Shown here: one piece after another, positions 43,900 through 57,440 of the stretch
How the letters are laid out: each line of letters opens with the position of its first letter
Position numbering within the stretch: the first letter of the stretch is position 1
Source of the DNA: Dipteris shenzhenensis
Taxonomy: Eukaryota > Polypodiophyta > Polypodiopsida > Gleicheniales
Strand: one strand, 5' to 3'
Assembly (NCBI GenBank): GCA_047967505.1
Contig: CM106541.1
Length of the DNA: 64,000 bases
The notes under the pieces: generated by a model
Told to the model about the DNA's origin: nothing
Database searches by the model: none
Seen by the model: only the letters and a program-made list of their open reading frames with translations
Position numbers and translations under genes: made by a program

Positions 43900-46200
43900 G
43901 AATGTGCACACTTGAACGTCATTAGACTAGGCTTGTGAATCCCTTTGGCTATAATCTGCTCGCTTTCCTATTTTCCATAATTGAAATGATAGGGAATGGC
44001 TACTAGATGTGGGGATAAGGTTAAGATGTTGGTGGTGAATGAAGTGGTTGCAACAGGTTAACTTTGTGTAATCGAATCAAATGGGTGATGTAGTGGTGTG
44101 AAGATTGGGGTAGGTAGTGTATCAGTGATAGTGAAGATGGGATATGCAATTCTCCATAGGAAAGCCAGATTCACATGGAGAATGGCACCAATGCCATTCT
44201 CCACAATCACACATGGAGAATGGCACTGGTGCCCTTCTCCCCCGCTACAAGGACAACTTTGTTGGTCTTATGAAATTATTTGGTTGTAGTTTGTTCATAA
44301 TTAATTTCTTGTCATCATAATGAGAGGGGATGGCTACTATCAGATGCATGAATCAGGTCATGACGATGGTGAAAATAATTCATGCTTTAGAAAAAGTTTT
44401 ATCAAATTAAATTTTTAGGAAAATAATTCATGCTTTCATGAAAATTTTGTTTAGACTCATTCATGCATTCTAGAGATTTGCACCAATGCCATTCTTCCCC
44501 TCTAGAAGGACATATTTATGGTCTTATGAAATTCTTTGGTTGTAATTTGTTCATAATTAATTCTACATAATCGTAATGATCTATCAGAAGCAAGGACAAG
44601 GTCATGATGATGGTGGGGAATGAAGTGGTTGGAATTGGTGGAGTGTGTGCAATAGATCCAACAATGAGCTTTATGGAGTCTTTGGAGTTTGTTATTGTAT
44701 ATATCTAAATACCATCCTCTTCTAGAACTAACTCCATCATAAGCTGACACCTCTCAAACCTTTCTATTTGCATTTCTAGCCATTCATGCAATCTTTTGTT
44801 AACAAAAGAACCAAGGGAAACTACACTAAGAAAATGAACACTCCAAAAGAATAGAACCACAATGAAATGTACATTTGAAAATCATAAATATAGTAGGAAA
44901 TATTACAACCACAATGTACAATAGAAAATCATAAATGTAGTAGGAAATATTACAACCCAATGCAACTTCTATTAATAAAATAATCAAGGTGAAGCAACTT
45001 TATATATGCAGTATGAAAAACTACACCCACACAGCAAGGAAATATACACATTATCAAAGTTAAGATGGTTATAATAAAGAATCGTATTCGTGCCATTATC
45101 CAACAATTATATGATGTTGTGAAGAGTGCTACCAATGCCATTGAACACATGGATTGTGAGTTTGTGGAAAATGGCACTAGTTTGTGAGTTTGAGGACAAT
45201 GCCACTAGTTCCATCCTTCATGATGTTGAGGAGAATTGCACAAGTTCTATTCATCACATGGATTGCAGAGAATGGCACTAGACTGAGTGTCATTCTCCTC
45301 AAGGTTATCACATGAGAGTTTTATCGTCTCACCTTGTAGAGAATGGCATTGATGCCAATCTCTATGTGAGTGTGTAGAATGGCATTGGTGCCACATATCA
45401 CATAGATTGCACAATATAGCACTCTGGTGCCACTTTCTAGATGTCAAGGTTGTCACGGATCATGGTTGGAGATTGGCAATGGTGCCATTGTTTTGAACAC
45501 CATATGATTATATTGAAAATGGCACCAGTGCCATTAATCACATGGATTGAGGAGAATGGCCATTCTCCATTCTCTAGGTGATGAATGGCATTCATTCCAT
45601 TCTCCAAATATTCATATAATTTTGTGTTCCAACACTTCTAATGATCCGGTGAAGAATATACCAACCAAAAATTTGAGAAAGGCCTCATGAGTAGGTAAAG
45701 AAGAAACCCTCATGACAATTTCATATGGTAAAAATCAATTGCATATGGTCATATCCCATTCCATAGATGTCAAGGTTGTCACAAAAGATGGTTAGAGAAT
45801 GGCACTAGTGCCATTGTCCTAAACACCATATGATTATATTGAGATTGGCAACTACGCCATCAATCACATGGATTGAGGAGAATGCCACCAGTGCCATTCT
45901 CCATTTCTCCATCTGATGAATATTCATATGATGTCTTGGAGAATGGAACTAGTGCCATTCTCCAAACTTCAACCCCTCTGATGAAACAATTCTGCACCAA
46001 ATCCATTCTTAGGGGATTGGCCATATATACAAAACCTTAGCTAGAATGTCAAGGTTATCACGGATCAGGGTTGGAGATTGGCACTAGTGCCATTGTCTTG
46101 AACACCATATTATTATATTGAGAATGGCACTAGTGCCATTAACCACATGGATTGAGGAGAATGGCACCAGTTCCATTCTCTATTCTCTAGGAGATGGCAT
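43900..46200. repeat. Dispersed dyads and 'GATGGCTATCAGATGTGG' modules
   Basis: Half-sites and full dyads of the same palindrome recur without regular period (about 44177, 44220, 45268, 45520, 45800, 45890, 45940, 46080, 46125, 46160). Interspersed are copies of a module reading 'TCTTATGAAATTCTTTGG', 'GTTCATAATTAATT', 'GGGGATGGCTA...GATGTGGGG', 'AAAATAATTCATGCTTTAG', at about 43980, 44260-44460 and 44515-44640. The 44060-44140 text matches the start of the ORF remnant at 49090-49180. No intact gene. Confidence 0.75.
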
Positions 46201-47840
46201 TCCTCATGACTTGGCCATATGCACAATAATGCATCTTGAAATACTCTTGAATAGAAGATATGATGCCAATATGGGAGATGGACAACAAGGGCTCGGAGTT
46301 CCACTTGTCAATTTGGAAGCAATGTGGGGGTGTGCAATGTGCATTAGGGGAGGTTTAGGCCCTAAAAATGGCCTCATAAGACATGCAATTTTTTTATCAA
46401 TGCTATCAAATCCTTGCTCTAGCCTAGTTTTGAGATTTTTCTTAATGTTCAGTTCGGTGTCTATATTGGAAAAAATATCTATATTTATTGTGACTCCTAT
46501 CAAATTCATTGTTTTGCATAATTTTACTAAGAAGCATAGAAAATTAGTGTAAAAACTCATAGTGGTTTGTAGTAGTGTAGTGAGGGTTAAAGACCTGCAA
46601 CATCCTTTTAAAGTGATCCCCCTCTTCTTGGGAGATACTTCTCTTGGATAGTCCTAGCAAAATATGTCTTGATTTTAGTAGATCAATTTTTCCATGAAGC
46701 CCTCCAAGCTTGAGCTAGATGGGATTTTAACATGACTTTCATTGTTGCTAGTGTTTTGGAATTCATAAGAGCTAACAATACTTGCACACCTTATTTGGCA
46801 TTCCCATCCTAGTAAATCTAAAACGAAGGCTCTTGAGTGACATTTTGTACATGTGTTTTGAGCTTTTCTACCATGATAGCTTGTCTACAAAAGCACTTTC
46901 AAGATGAAAGAAACAATGACATTCTAGATGGAAGACATACATGGGCTTTACAAGGTGTAATTATCACCAAGGATAAATGTAGAATGTAGTAGATCTTGTT
47001 TCAAAAGGAAGGTTACAATAGTGGAGTAACTAATAGGCAATAAAGTATCATAATGAAAATTTCAAGAATGGTGTAACTAGAGTTCAATATACCAAAGGAA
47101 CTCAATAGCGATCAAATTGCATATTTCAACAAAGTGGTAGATGTTAGCATACCAAATGATTGAAGGGGATGAGGTAAAGAGATGCTCACATTTCAAATGC
47201 AAGAAGGTGGATGGATGCCCCTACCACTCCCAGTTGAGACCACTCTTGAATTCTCAATGTACATAAGGCTTTTGATCCCAAAAGAGGAATGGAAAAACTT
47301 TGTTTTAGAGAGAGGTTATTGTCTCAACATATCCTTTTTGTAATAGAATGGCCTAATTGTTGATTAAGTGGTATCTTAATCTATGAGATTTCCAACAAAG
47401 AGGGGCCCTCTCATTGATCCATCTCAAAATAATATCCTAATCATCATTTTTATAAGTAAAGCACTAATAAGATGCCTTTACGATAGGCTATAACCTGGAA
47501 TCTCCCTTAATAAATTTTAAGAAACATTACCATAGCATTCCTGTTCTATTAAATCCATGAGTTTGTTGCTCGTTGGGTTAAGGCCAATAGAACTTACCAG
47601 CCCATTCGCATCATGGAAAACCTATTTAGATTCATTAAAGACCCAAGATGTGGTAGAAACTATTAGAGAAGAGAGAGCAAATGTATAAGAATTCAAACCA
47701 ATATCTAGGTGGTTCAAACAAACTCTGTTAAATAGCAAGTCACTAGCTCTCTAGAAAGTAGGTTCACTCAAGAAGGCCAAAATCAGTTGTTTTTTCTCAT
47801 TTAGCCTAGTCCAACATGCTTTATGATAAAAAAGAACTTG
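46201..47840. other. Unassigned sequence without dyads
   Basis: A 1.6-kb gap in the dyad-rich region. A plus-strand frame at 46118-46552 and short frames near 47160-47600 show no motif that I recognise. Possibly old transposon DNA. Confidence 0.4.
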
Positions 47841-47844
47841 TAAC

Positions 47845-49025
47845 ATTTGAAGATGCCATTCTCCACAATCCCACACGGAGAATGGCTATGGTGCCATTCT
47901 TCCTCACTACAAGGATATCTTTTTTGGTATTATGAAAGTCTACACACTCCCACATGGAGAATGGCACTGGTACCATTCTCCATAAAAAAGCCTCACTCAC
48001 ATGGAGGGCACCAGTTCCATTCTCCACAATCCCACATGGAGAATGGCACTGGTGCCATTCTTCCCCGCTAGAAGGACATCTTTGTTGGTCTTATGAAATT
48101 CTTTGTTTGTAGTTTGTTCATAATAAAATTTGTAATTGTAATGAGAGGGGATGGGTATTAGATGTGGGGAAAAGGTCATTATGATAGTGGAAACAATTCA
48201 TGCTTTAGAAAAAAATTATCAAATTACCAAAAATTTTAGGAAAATAATTCATGCTTTCACAAAAACTTTGTATAGACCCATTCATCGATTCTGGATATTA
48301 GCACCACTGCCATTCTCCAAAAACTCACTAGGGGATTGGCATCAAATCCATTTCTCTACGTGGGTTTGGGGAGAATGGCACTCTTGCCATTCTCCATAAA
48401 GCCACATGGAGATCAGCACTAGTGCTATTGTCCATAGGAAAGTGATACTCACATGGAGGTGCCATTCTCCCCAAACCCACATAGAGAAATGGAAATGGTG
48501 CCATTCTACCCCAAATGCAAGGACAACTCTGTTTGTCTTATGAAATTCTTCACAATCCCACATGGAGAATGGCACTGGTGCCATCCTCCCTAGGAAAGTC
48601 GGACTCACACGGAAAATGGCACCAGTACCATTCTCCACAATCCCACATGGAGAATGGCACCGGTGTCATTCTCCCCCACTACAAGGACATCTTTTTTGGT
48701 CTTATGAAATTCTTTGGTTGTAGTTTTTTCATATTTAATTTCATGTAATCGTAACAAGAGGGGATGGATATCAAATGTGGGGACAAGGTCATCATGATGA
48801 TGGTGAAAATAATTCATGCTTTAGAAAAATTGTTATCAAATTATCAAAATTTTTAGGGAAATAATTCAAGCTTTCACAAAAAAAATTGTATAGACTCATT
48901 CATGAATTCTAGAGATTGGCATTGGTGCCATTCTTCCCAACTACAAGGATATCTCTATTGGTCTTATGAAATTATTTGGTTTTAGTTTGTTTAGAATTAA
49001 TTCTCCATAATCGTAATGACAAGGT
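47845..49025. repeat. Second dyad- and module-rich block
   Basis: Dyads with half-site CATGGAGAATGGCAC, commonly preceded by 'CACAATCCCA', at about 47860, 47958, 48037, 48370, 48560, 48610 and 48648. The 'TCTTATGAAATTCTTTGGTTGTAG' module recurs at about 48090, 48700 and 48960, spaced ~610 and ~260 bases, each followed by the 'GATGTGGGGACAAGG' phrase (48160, 48775, 49037). Confidence 0.78.
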
Positions 49026-50040
49026 ATGGCTATCAGATGTGGGGACAAGGCCATGAGGATGGTGGGGAATAAAGTGGTTGGAATTGGTGTAGTGTGTGCA
49101 ATAGTTCCAGAGGCCTATTGTAGTGGTGTGAAGATTGGGGCAAAAAATGTATCAGGTATAGTGGAGAGGTCTATCAATAGTGACATGCTCTTGCCATTTC
49201 CCACTATGGATGTAGTGCTTATTGGTAAGACACTTTGGAGCATTTTCAAGTGGCCTAAGGACTCTCTAAAACATGTTGGTGATTCTTTACATGATCCAGT
49301 AAATCAAGAAGCTTCACCAAGTGAGCGTGAGAAAACTTATGTTGAGGCAATTCCAGTTTCTTTATTGGAAACTAACAATTTCATTCGTGATATTTGGAAA
49401 GAGAAAACGTTTTTGTAGAATGAGAGCAAAACAAAGACTGTGGGGGAAGGTATGATCTGTATATTTTCCCAGGTGACTCTATAAAATTTGACCTATTGGG
49501 TAACAATTGCATTGTTGTGGGTATTGAAAAGAAAGAACAAATTATAGGAACTGAATTAGGTTCTTCAATGCAAGATGTCATCTCTCTCAGCGTAGTTAAG
49601 TGGCCCATCAAGCATATTACCTTACTTAAAGGAAGCCCATTGCAACAATATGTGCCCATGGACCATGTTGCTGGCATAGATGAGGTGGTGAACAATCAAA
49701 TGTTGAAAAGGTATGATCCAACTTCAAAGAAAAGAAGGCACATTTTCATCAATAGGGTGCCTAAACAAAGAGATCCTCCAACACCAATGTACAAAATGAC
49801 ACTAGATTCGGTGCAGTAGGTCTCTTCCATTGATTATTGTGGAAGTAGCTGTTGCCAACATGCTGGGCAAGACCTCTTAATGACTATAAAGAAGAATTTT
49901 TAGGGCAGCTCTTGGAGTCTCATACAAACTTTATATACGATATGTTATCAACAACTTGGCATCATGACTACATTGGGAGGATACACTACAACTTCAAGGT
50001 AAATGATCAAGATGTGTGTTGCAAAGCATGTGAGCAAATC
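49026..50040 (+). pseudogene. Decayed ORF with repeated 'WP' motif (transposon-type, DUF8039-like?)
   Basis: Two open pieces, 49026-49418 and (different frame) about 49437-49819, then a third broken piece at 49852-50040. The first ends 'MLLPFPTMDVVLIGKTLWS', 'IFKWPKDSLKHVGD'; the second includes 'GRYDLYIFPGDSIKFDLLG', 'NNCIVVGIEKKEQ', 'SMQDVISLSVVKWPIKHITL'. The twice-seen pattern (G-x-x-L-x-S-x-x-x-W-P) is like the small domain preceding Ulp1 protease domains in plant CACTA-type transposon proteins; this is pattern recognition, not a search result. It stops where the satellite array begins. No intact protein. Confidence 0.4.
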
Positions 50041-50144
50041 CCCTTTTCCATGCATTTTTGCCCTTTTTCGGGCCTTCGAGCATTGGTTTTCGGTGTCTCC
50101 AGGGTCGATTTAGGGGTTTTGACGTGTTGGCGATGTTAGAATTA

Positions 50145-53100
50145 CCAAATTCCGTTTTTGCCTTAGTGTCATGCACAACCATAAAAAAACACGGTCCTAG
50201 GTGTGTTATTCAAACAAGTACTTCTCAAATAGGGGCTCCACTTTGCACGCAAGTTTTTTTCAACTAGGTTGAGGTGCGTGCAAAGTATTGTGACCATCCG
50301 ATATGCTTTGCATGGTCGATGACGCATTATCCACCATTTTTCCCGTAGTGATATGCACATCCACAAAAAAACATGCGCTTAGGTATGTTATTTGACCAAG
50401 TACTTATCAGATGGGTGTGGCTCTTTGAGAACATTTCAATACCACCTAGGTTGAGGCATAGGAAAAGTGTTGTGCCCATCGGATATCCTTTGCATGGTCG
50501 ATCGAGCATTAAATACTATTTTTGCTCTAGTGTCATGCACATCCGTAAAACAACACGCTGCTAATCAAGTACTTATGGGATGGGCGTGCCACTTTGCATG
50601 TAAGTCAATTCCATCTAGTTGAAGGTGTGTGCAAAGTATTGTGCCCATCGGATATGCTTTGCATTCTCAATCAAGCATAAAACACCGTTTTTGCCTTAGT
50701 GTCATGCACAACCATAAAAAGACACGGTCCTAGGTGTGTTATTTAAACAAGTACTTATTGGATGGGGGCTCCACTTTGCACGCAAGTCTATTTCAACTAG
50801 ATTGAGATGCATGCAAAGTATTGTCACCATCGGATATGCTTTGCATGGTCGATCACGCATTATACAATGTCTTTCCTGTAGTGATATGCACATTCGTAAA
50901 AAAACATGCCCTTAGGTATGTTATCTGACCAAGTACTTATTGGATGAGTTTGCCTCTTTGAGAACATTTAGGTACCACCTAGGTTAAGGCATAGGAAAAG
51001 TATTGTGCCCATCCGATATGCTTTGCACGGTCGATCGAGCATTAAATACCATTTTTGTCTTAGTCTCATGCACATCCGTAAAAAACACACTAACACACTG
51101 CTAGGTATGTTATCCCATCAAGTACTTATGCGATGGGAATGCCACTTTGCATGCAAGTTAAATCAACCTAGTTGAAGGTGTGTGCAAAGTATTGTGCCCA
51201 TCCGATATGCTTTGCATTGTTGATCAATCATAAAACACCGTTTTTTGCCTTAGTGTCATGCACAACCATAAAAAAACACGGTCCTAGGTGTGTTATTCAA
51301 ACAAGTACTTATCGGATGGGGGCTCCACTTTGCATGCAAGTCTATTACAACGAGGTTCACGTGCGTGTGATGTTTTGTCACCATCGGATATGCTTTCCAT
51401 GGTCGATCACGCAGTATACAATGTTTTTCCGGTAGTGATATGTACGTCCGTAAAAAAACACGCCCTTAGGTATGTTATCTGACCAAGTACTTATCGGATG
51501 GGTGTGTGAAAAGTATTATGCCCATCGGATATGCTTTGCATTGTCGATCAAGCATAAAACACCGTTTTTGCCTTAGTGTCATGCACATCCGTAAAAACAC
51601 ACACGGATGGGTGCTCCACTTTGCACACAAGTTGCTTTCAACTAGGTTAATATGCGTGCAAAGTATTGTGACCATTGGATATGCTTTTCATGGTCGATCA
51701 CACATTATACACCGTTTTTCACCTAGTGATATCCACATCCGTAAAAAACATGACCTTAGGTATGTTATCCAACCAAGTACTTATTAGATCGGTGTGCCCC
51801 TTTCAAAACATGTCAATACCTCCTAGGTTGATGCATAGGAAAAGTATTGTGCCCATCGGATATCCTTTGCATTGCCAATCAAGCATTAAATACCATTTTT
51901 GCTCTAGTGTCATGCACATCCATAAAAAAACATGCTGCTAGGTATGTTATCCGATCAAGTACTTATGGGATGGACGCGCCACTTTGCATGTAAGTTAATT
52001 CCACCTAGTTGAAGGTATGTGCAAAGTATTGTGCCCATCGGATATGCTTTGCATTGTTGATCAAGCATAAAACACCGTTTTTGCCTTAGTGTCATGCACA
52101 ACCATAAAAAAACACGGTCCTAGGTGTGTTATTCAAACAAGTACTTCTCAAATAGGGGCTCCACTTTGCACGCAAGTTTTTTTCAACTAGGTTGAGGTGC
52201 GTGCAAAGTATTGTGACCATCCGATATTCTTTGCATGGTCGATGACGCATTATCCACTGTTTTTCCCGTAGTGATATGCACATCCACAAAAAAACATGCG
52301 CTTAGGTATGTTATTTGACCAAGTACTTATCAGATGGGTTTGGATCTTTGAGAACATTTCAATACCACCTAGGTTGAGGCATAGGAAAAGTGTTGTGCCC
52401 ATCGGATATCCTTTGCATGGTCGATCGAGCATTAAATACTATTTTTGCTCTAGTGTTATGCACATCCGTAAAACAACACGCTGCTAATCAAGTACTTATG
52501 GGATGGGCGTGCCACTTTGCATGTAAGTCAATTCCACCTAGTTGAAGGTGTGTGCAAAGTATTGTGCCCATTGGATATGCTTTGCATTCTCAATCAAGCA
52601 TAAAACACCGTTTTTGCCTTAGTGTCATGCACAACCATAAAAAAACACGGTCCTAGGTGTGTTATTCAAACAAGTACTTATTGGATGGGGGATCCAGTTT
52701 GCACGCAAGTCTATTTCAACTATATTGAGATGCATGCAAAGTATTGTCACCATCGGATATGCTTTGCATGGTCGATCACGCATTATACAATGTCTTTCCT
52801 GTAGTGATATGCACATTCGTAAAAAAACACGCCCTTAGGTATGTTATCTGACCAAGTACTTATTGGATGGGTGTGCCTCTTCGAGAACATTTAGGTACCA
52901 CCTAGGTTAAGGCATAGGAAAAGTATTGTGCCCATCCGATATGCTTTGCACGGTCGATCGAGCATTAAATACCATTTTTGTCTTAGTCTCATGCACATCC
53001 GTAAAAAACACACTGCTAGGTATGTTATCCCATCAAGTACTTATGCGATGGGAATGCCACTTTGCATGAAAGTTAATTCAACCTAGTTGAAGGTGTGTGC

Positions 53101-56100
53101 AAAGTATTGTGCCCATCTGATATGCTTTGCATTGTTGATCAATCATAAAACACCGTTTTTTGCCTTAGTGTCATGCACAACCATAAAAAAACACGGTCCT
53201 AGGTGTGTTATTCAAACAAGTACTTATCGGATGGGGGCTCCACTTTGCACGCAAGTCTATTACAACGAGGTTCAGGTGCGTGTAATGTTTTGTCACCATC
53301 GGATATGCTTTCCATGGTCGATCACGCAGTATACAATGTTTTTCCGGTAGTGATATGTACGTCCGTAAAAAAACACGCCCTTAGGTATGTTATCTGACCA
53401 AGTACTTATCGGATGGGTGTGTGAAAAGTATTATGCCCATCGGATATGCTTTGCATTGTCGATCAAGCATAAAACACCGTTTTTGCCTTAGTGTCATGCA
53501 CATCCGTAAAAACACACACTGCTAGGTCTGTTATTCGATCAAGTACTTATGGGATGGGTGCTCCACTTTGCACACAAGTTGCTTTCAACTAGGTTAATAT
53601 GTGTGCAAAGTATTGTGACCATTGGATATGCTTTTCATGGTCGATCACACATTATACACCGTTTTTCCCCTAGTGATATCCACATCCATAAAAAACATGA
53701 CCTTAGGTGTGTTATCCAACCAAGTACTTATTAGATCGGTGTGCCCCTTTCAGAACATGTCAATACCTCCTAGGTTGAGGCATAGGAAAAGTATTGTGCC
53801 CATCGGATATCCTTTGCATTGCCAATCAATCATTAAATACCATTTTTGCTCTAGTGTCATGCACATCCGTTAAAAAACACGCTGCTAGGTATGTTATCCG
53901 ATCAAGTACTTATGGGATGGACGTGCCACTTCGCATGTAAGTTAATTCCACCTAGTTGAAGGTATGTGCAAATTTTTGTGCCCATCGGATATGCATTGCA
54001 TGGTCGATCGAGCATTAAATACCATTTTTGCCTTAGTGTCATGCACATCCGTAAAGAAACACGCTGCTAGGTGTGTTATCCGATCAAGTACTTATGGGAT
54101 GCACGTGCCACTTTGCATGTAAGTCAATTCCACCTAGTTGTAGGGGTGTGCAAAGTATGGTGCCCATCGGATATTCTTTACATTGTCGATCAAGCATAAA
54201 ACACCGTTTTTGGCTTAGTGTCATGCACAACCATAAAAAAACATGGTCCTAGGTGTGTTATTCAAACAAGTACTTATCGGATGGGGGCTCCACTATGCAC
54301 ACAAGTGCATTTCAACTAGGTCAAGGTGCATACAAAGTATTGTCACCATCGGATATGCTTTGCATGGTCAATCACGCATTATACAACGTTTTTCCGGTAG
54401 TGATATGCACATCCGTAAAAAAACAAGCCCTTAGGTATGTTATCTGACGAAGTACTTATCGGATGGGTGTGCCTCTTTGCGAACATTTCAATACCACCTA
54501 GGTTAAGGCGTAAGAAAAGTATTGTGCCCATCGGATATGCGTTGCATGGTCGATCGAGCATTAAATACCATTTTTGCCTTAGTGTCATGCACATCCGTAA
54601 AAAAACACGCTGCTAGGTGTGGTATCTGATCAAGTACTTATGCGATGGGAATGCCACTTTGCATGTAAGTCAATTCCACCTAGTTGAAGGTGTGTGCAAA
54701 GTATTGTGCCCATCGGATATGCTTTGCATTGTTGATCAAGCACAAAACACCGTTTTTTGCCTTAGTGTCATGCACAACCATAAAAAAACATGGTCCTACG
54801 TGTGTTATTCAAACAAGTACTTATCGGATGGGGGCTCCACTTTGCACGCAAGTCTGTTTCAACTAGGTTCAGGTGCGTGCAATGTTTTTTCACCATCGGA
54901 TATGCTTTACATGGTCGATCACGCATTATACAACGTTTTCCCTGTAGTGATATGCACATCCGCAAAAAAACACGCCCTTAGGTATGTTATCCGATCAAGT
55001 GCTTATGCGATGGGAATGCCACTTTGCATGTAAGTCAATTTCACCTAGTTGAAGGTGTGTGCAAAGTATTGTGCCCATCGGATATGCTTTGCATTGTCGA
55101 TCAAGCATAAAACACCATTTTTGCCTTAGTGTCATGCACAATCATAAAAAAACACGGTCCTTGGTGTGTTATTCAAACAAGTACTTATCGGATGGGGGCT
55201 CCACTTTGCACGCAAGTCTGTTTCAACTAGTTGAGGTGCGTGCAAAGTATCGTCACGATCGGATATGATTTGCATGGTTGATCGCGCATTATACAATGTT
55301 TTTCTCGTAGTGATATGCACGTCCGCAAAAAAACATGACCTTAGGTATGTTATTTGACTAAGTACTTATTGGATGGGTGTGCCTCTTTGAGAACATTTCA
55401 ATACCACCTAGGTTAAGGCATAGGAGAAGTATTTTGCCCATCGGATATGCTTTGCATGGTCGATCAAGCATTAAATACCATTTTTGCCTTAGTGTCATGC
55501 ACATTCGTAAAAAAACACGCTGCTAGGTGTGTTATCTGATCAAGTACTTATGTGATGGGAATGCCACTTTGCATGTAAGTCAATTCCACCTAGTTGAAGG
55601 TGTGTGCAAAGTATTGTGCCCATCAGATATTGATCAAACATAAAACACAATTTTTGCCTTAGTGTCATGCACAACCATAAAAAAACAGGGTCCTAGGTGT
55701 GTTATCCAACTAGTTCGTTTCAACTAGTTTGAAGTGCGTGCAAAGTATTGTGACCATCATATATGCTTTGCATGGTCGATCACGCATTATACACCGTTTT
55801 TCCCCCAGTGATATCCACATCTGTAAAAAACATGCCCTTAGGTGTGTCATCCAACCAAGTGCTTATCTGATCGGTGTGCCCCTTTGAGAACATGTCAATG
55901 CCACCTAGGTTGAGGCATAGGAAAGGTATTGTGCCCATCGGATATCCTTTGCATTGTCGATCGAGCATTAAATACCATTTTTGTTCTAGTGTAATGTACA
56001 TCTGTAAAAAAACACGCTGCTAGGTATGTTATCCAATCAAGGACTTATGGGATGGACACGTCACTTTTCATGTAAGTTAACTCCACCTAGTTAAAGGTAT

Positions 56101-56868
56101 GTGCAAAGTATTGTGCCCATCGGATATGCTTTGCATTGTCGATCAAGCATAAAACACCGTTTTTGCCTTAGTGTCATGCACAACCGTAAAAAAACAGGGT
56201 CCTAGGTGTGTTATTTAAACAAGTACTTCTAAAATAGGGGCTCCACTTTGCACCCAAGTCTGTTTCAACTAGGTTGAGGTGCGTGCAAAGTATTGTGACC
56301 ATCGGACATGCTTTGCATGGTCGATCACGCATTATCCACCGTTTTTCCCATAGTGATATGCACATCCATAAAAAAACACACCCTTAGGTATGTTATTTGT
56401 CCAAGTACTTATCCGATGGGTGTGCCTCTTTGAGAACATTTCAATACCACCTAGGTTGAGGTGTAGGAAAAGTGTTGTGCCCATCGGATATCCTTTGCAT
56501 GGTTGATCAAGCAATAAATACTGTTTTTGCTCTAGTGTCATGCACATCCGTAAAACAACACACTGCTAGGTATGTTATCCGATCAAGTACTTATGGGATG
56601 GACACGCCACTTTGCATGTAACTCAATTCCACCTAGTTGAAGGTGTGTGCAAAGTATTGTGCCCATCAGATATGCTTTGCATTGTCGATCAAGCATAAAA
56701 CACCGTTTTTGCCTTAGTGTCATGCACAACCATAAAAAAACACGGTCCTAGGTGTGTTATTCAAACAAGTACTTATCGGATGGGGGCTCCACTTTGCACA
56801 CAAGTCTGTTTCAACTAGGTTCAGGTGCGTGGGATGTTTTGTCACCATCGGATATGCTTCAAGCATGG
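50145..56868. repeat. ~180-bp satellite array with higher-order structure
   Basis: About 38 tandem monomers of mostly 169-189 bp, each marked by GT(G/C)(T/A)(C/T)ATGCAC(A)(A/T)CC followed by an A-run and an AAGTACTTAT box. Three monomer types alternate: A ('GGGGGCTCCACTTTGCACGC'), B ('GTGTGCCTCTTTGAGAACA') and C ('GCCACTTTGCATGTAAGT'), giving a ~545-bp trimer. A block of 11 monomers (50167-52089) is repeated almost unchanged at 52090-54035 (~1.92 kb period). Within it, a ~37-bp stretch present at 53518-53553 is missing at about 51600. Monomer length and organisation are those of plant centromeric or heterochromatic satellites (inference). Confidence 0.95.
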
Positions 56869-57215
56869 TCGATCATTCTAGACAGAAAGTCTACGCTCGA
56901 GGTGGAGCACGTGGGCTCGAGTCTAGAGATAGCCAGCAGATAGGAGGACTTTGTGGTAAGATCAGAGGACCACACCATTGGTGGGACTTTGGATCTGTCT
57001 CTCTTGTATTGTGTCCATAGTTGTGGACGGAAATATATATTTTGGTGGTTTCTCTATCTGGTTGGTTCATTGTCTATTGATGAGTCTGCACACCTATTGT
57101 ATGCACATAAGTAAAGAAGTTTGTGATTCCACACCCACACCGCACACTGTGTGAGCTCCAGGGCATTACTATAAGTCATCCGCTGCGTGTACCCTCTGTT
57201 GGGTATTTTCTAACA

Positions 57216-57228
57216 TGGTATCAGAGCC
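57216..57228 (+). promoter_or_regulatory. Primer-binding site (initiator Met tRNA)
   Basis: TGGTATCAGAGCC adjacent to the LTR end. Confidence 0.93.
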
Positions 57229-57440
57229 CAAGTAAAAGGCTCATAGGTTTGGGAGCCTGAAGGCAGGGACCTTGCTGAAGGACGACCCTGATTCAGAAGC
57301 TCTAGGGAATCGACTTCCACGACTAGAGGATTGTGCCCTTGCGAGAAGGAGGGTGACTCAGGTTCAGTCAGGTGTGTTTAGAGTTCTGGTTTACTGAAAT
57401 TGAGTTTGGTTGACTTTGCTGTGTGGTATATACAGCAGAG

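Noticed and set aside
46118-46552. 144-codon ORF as a gene
   Set aside because: Its first part is a translation of the dyad repeats and the rest shows no recognised domain.
42598-49025. MITEs or foldback transposons at each dyad
   Set aside because: No target-site duplications are evident around single dyads and the spacing in the main array is regular. Retained only as a hypothesis in the findings.
50058-57020. Dozens of 60-138 aa ORFs on both strands in the satellite
   Set aside because: They recur with the monomer period and overlap on opposite strands; no codon bias or motif.
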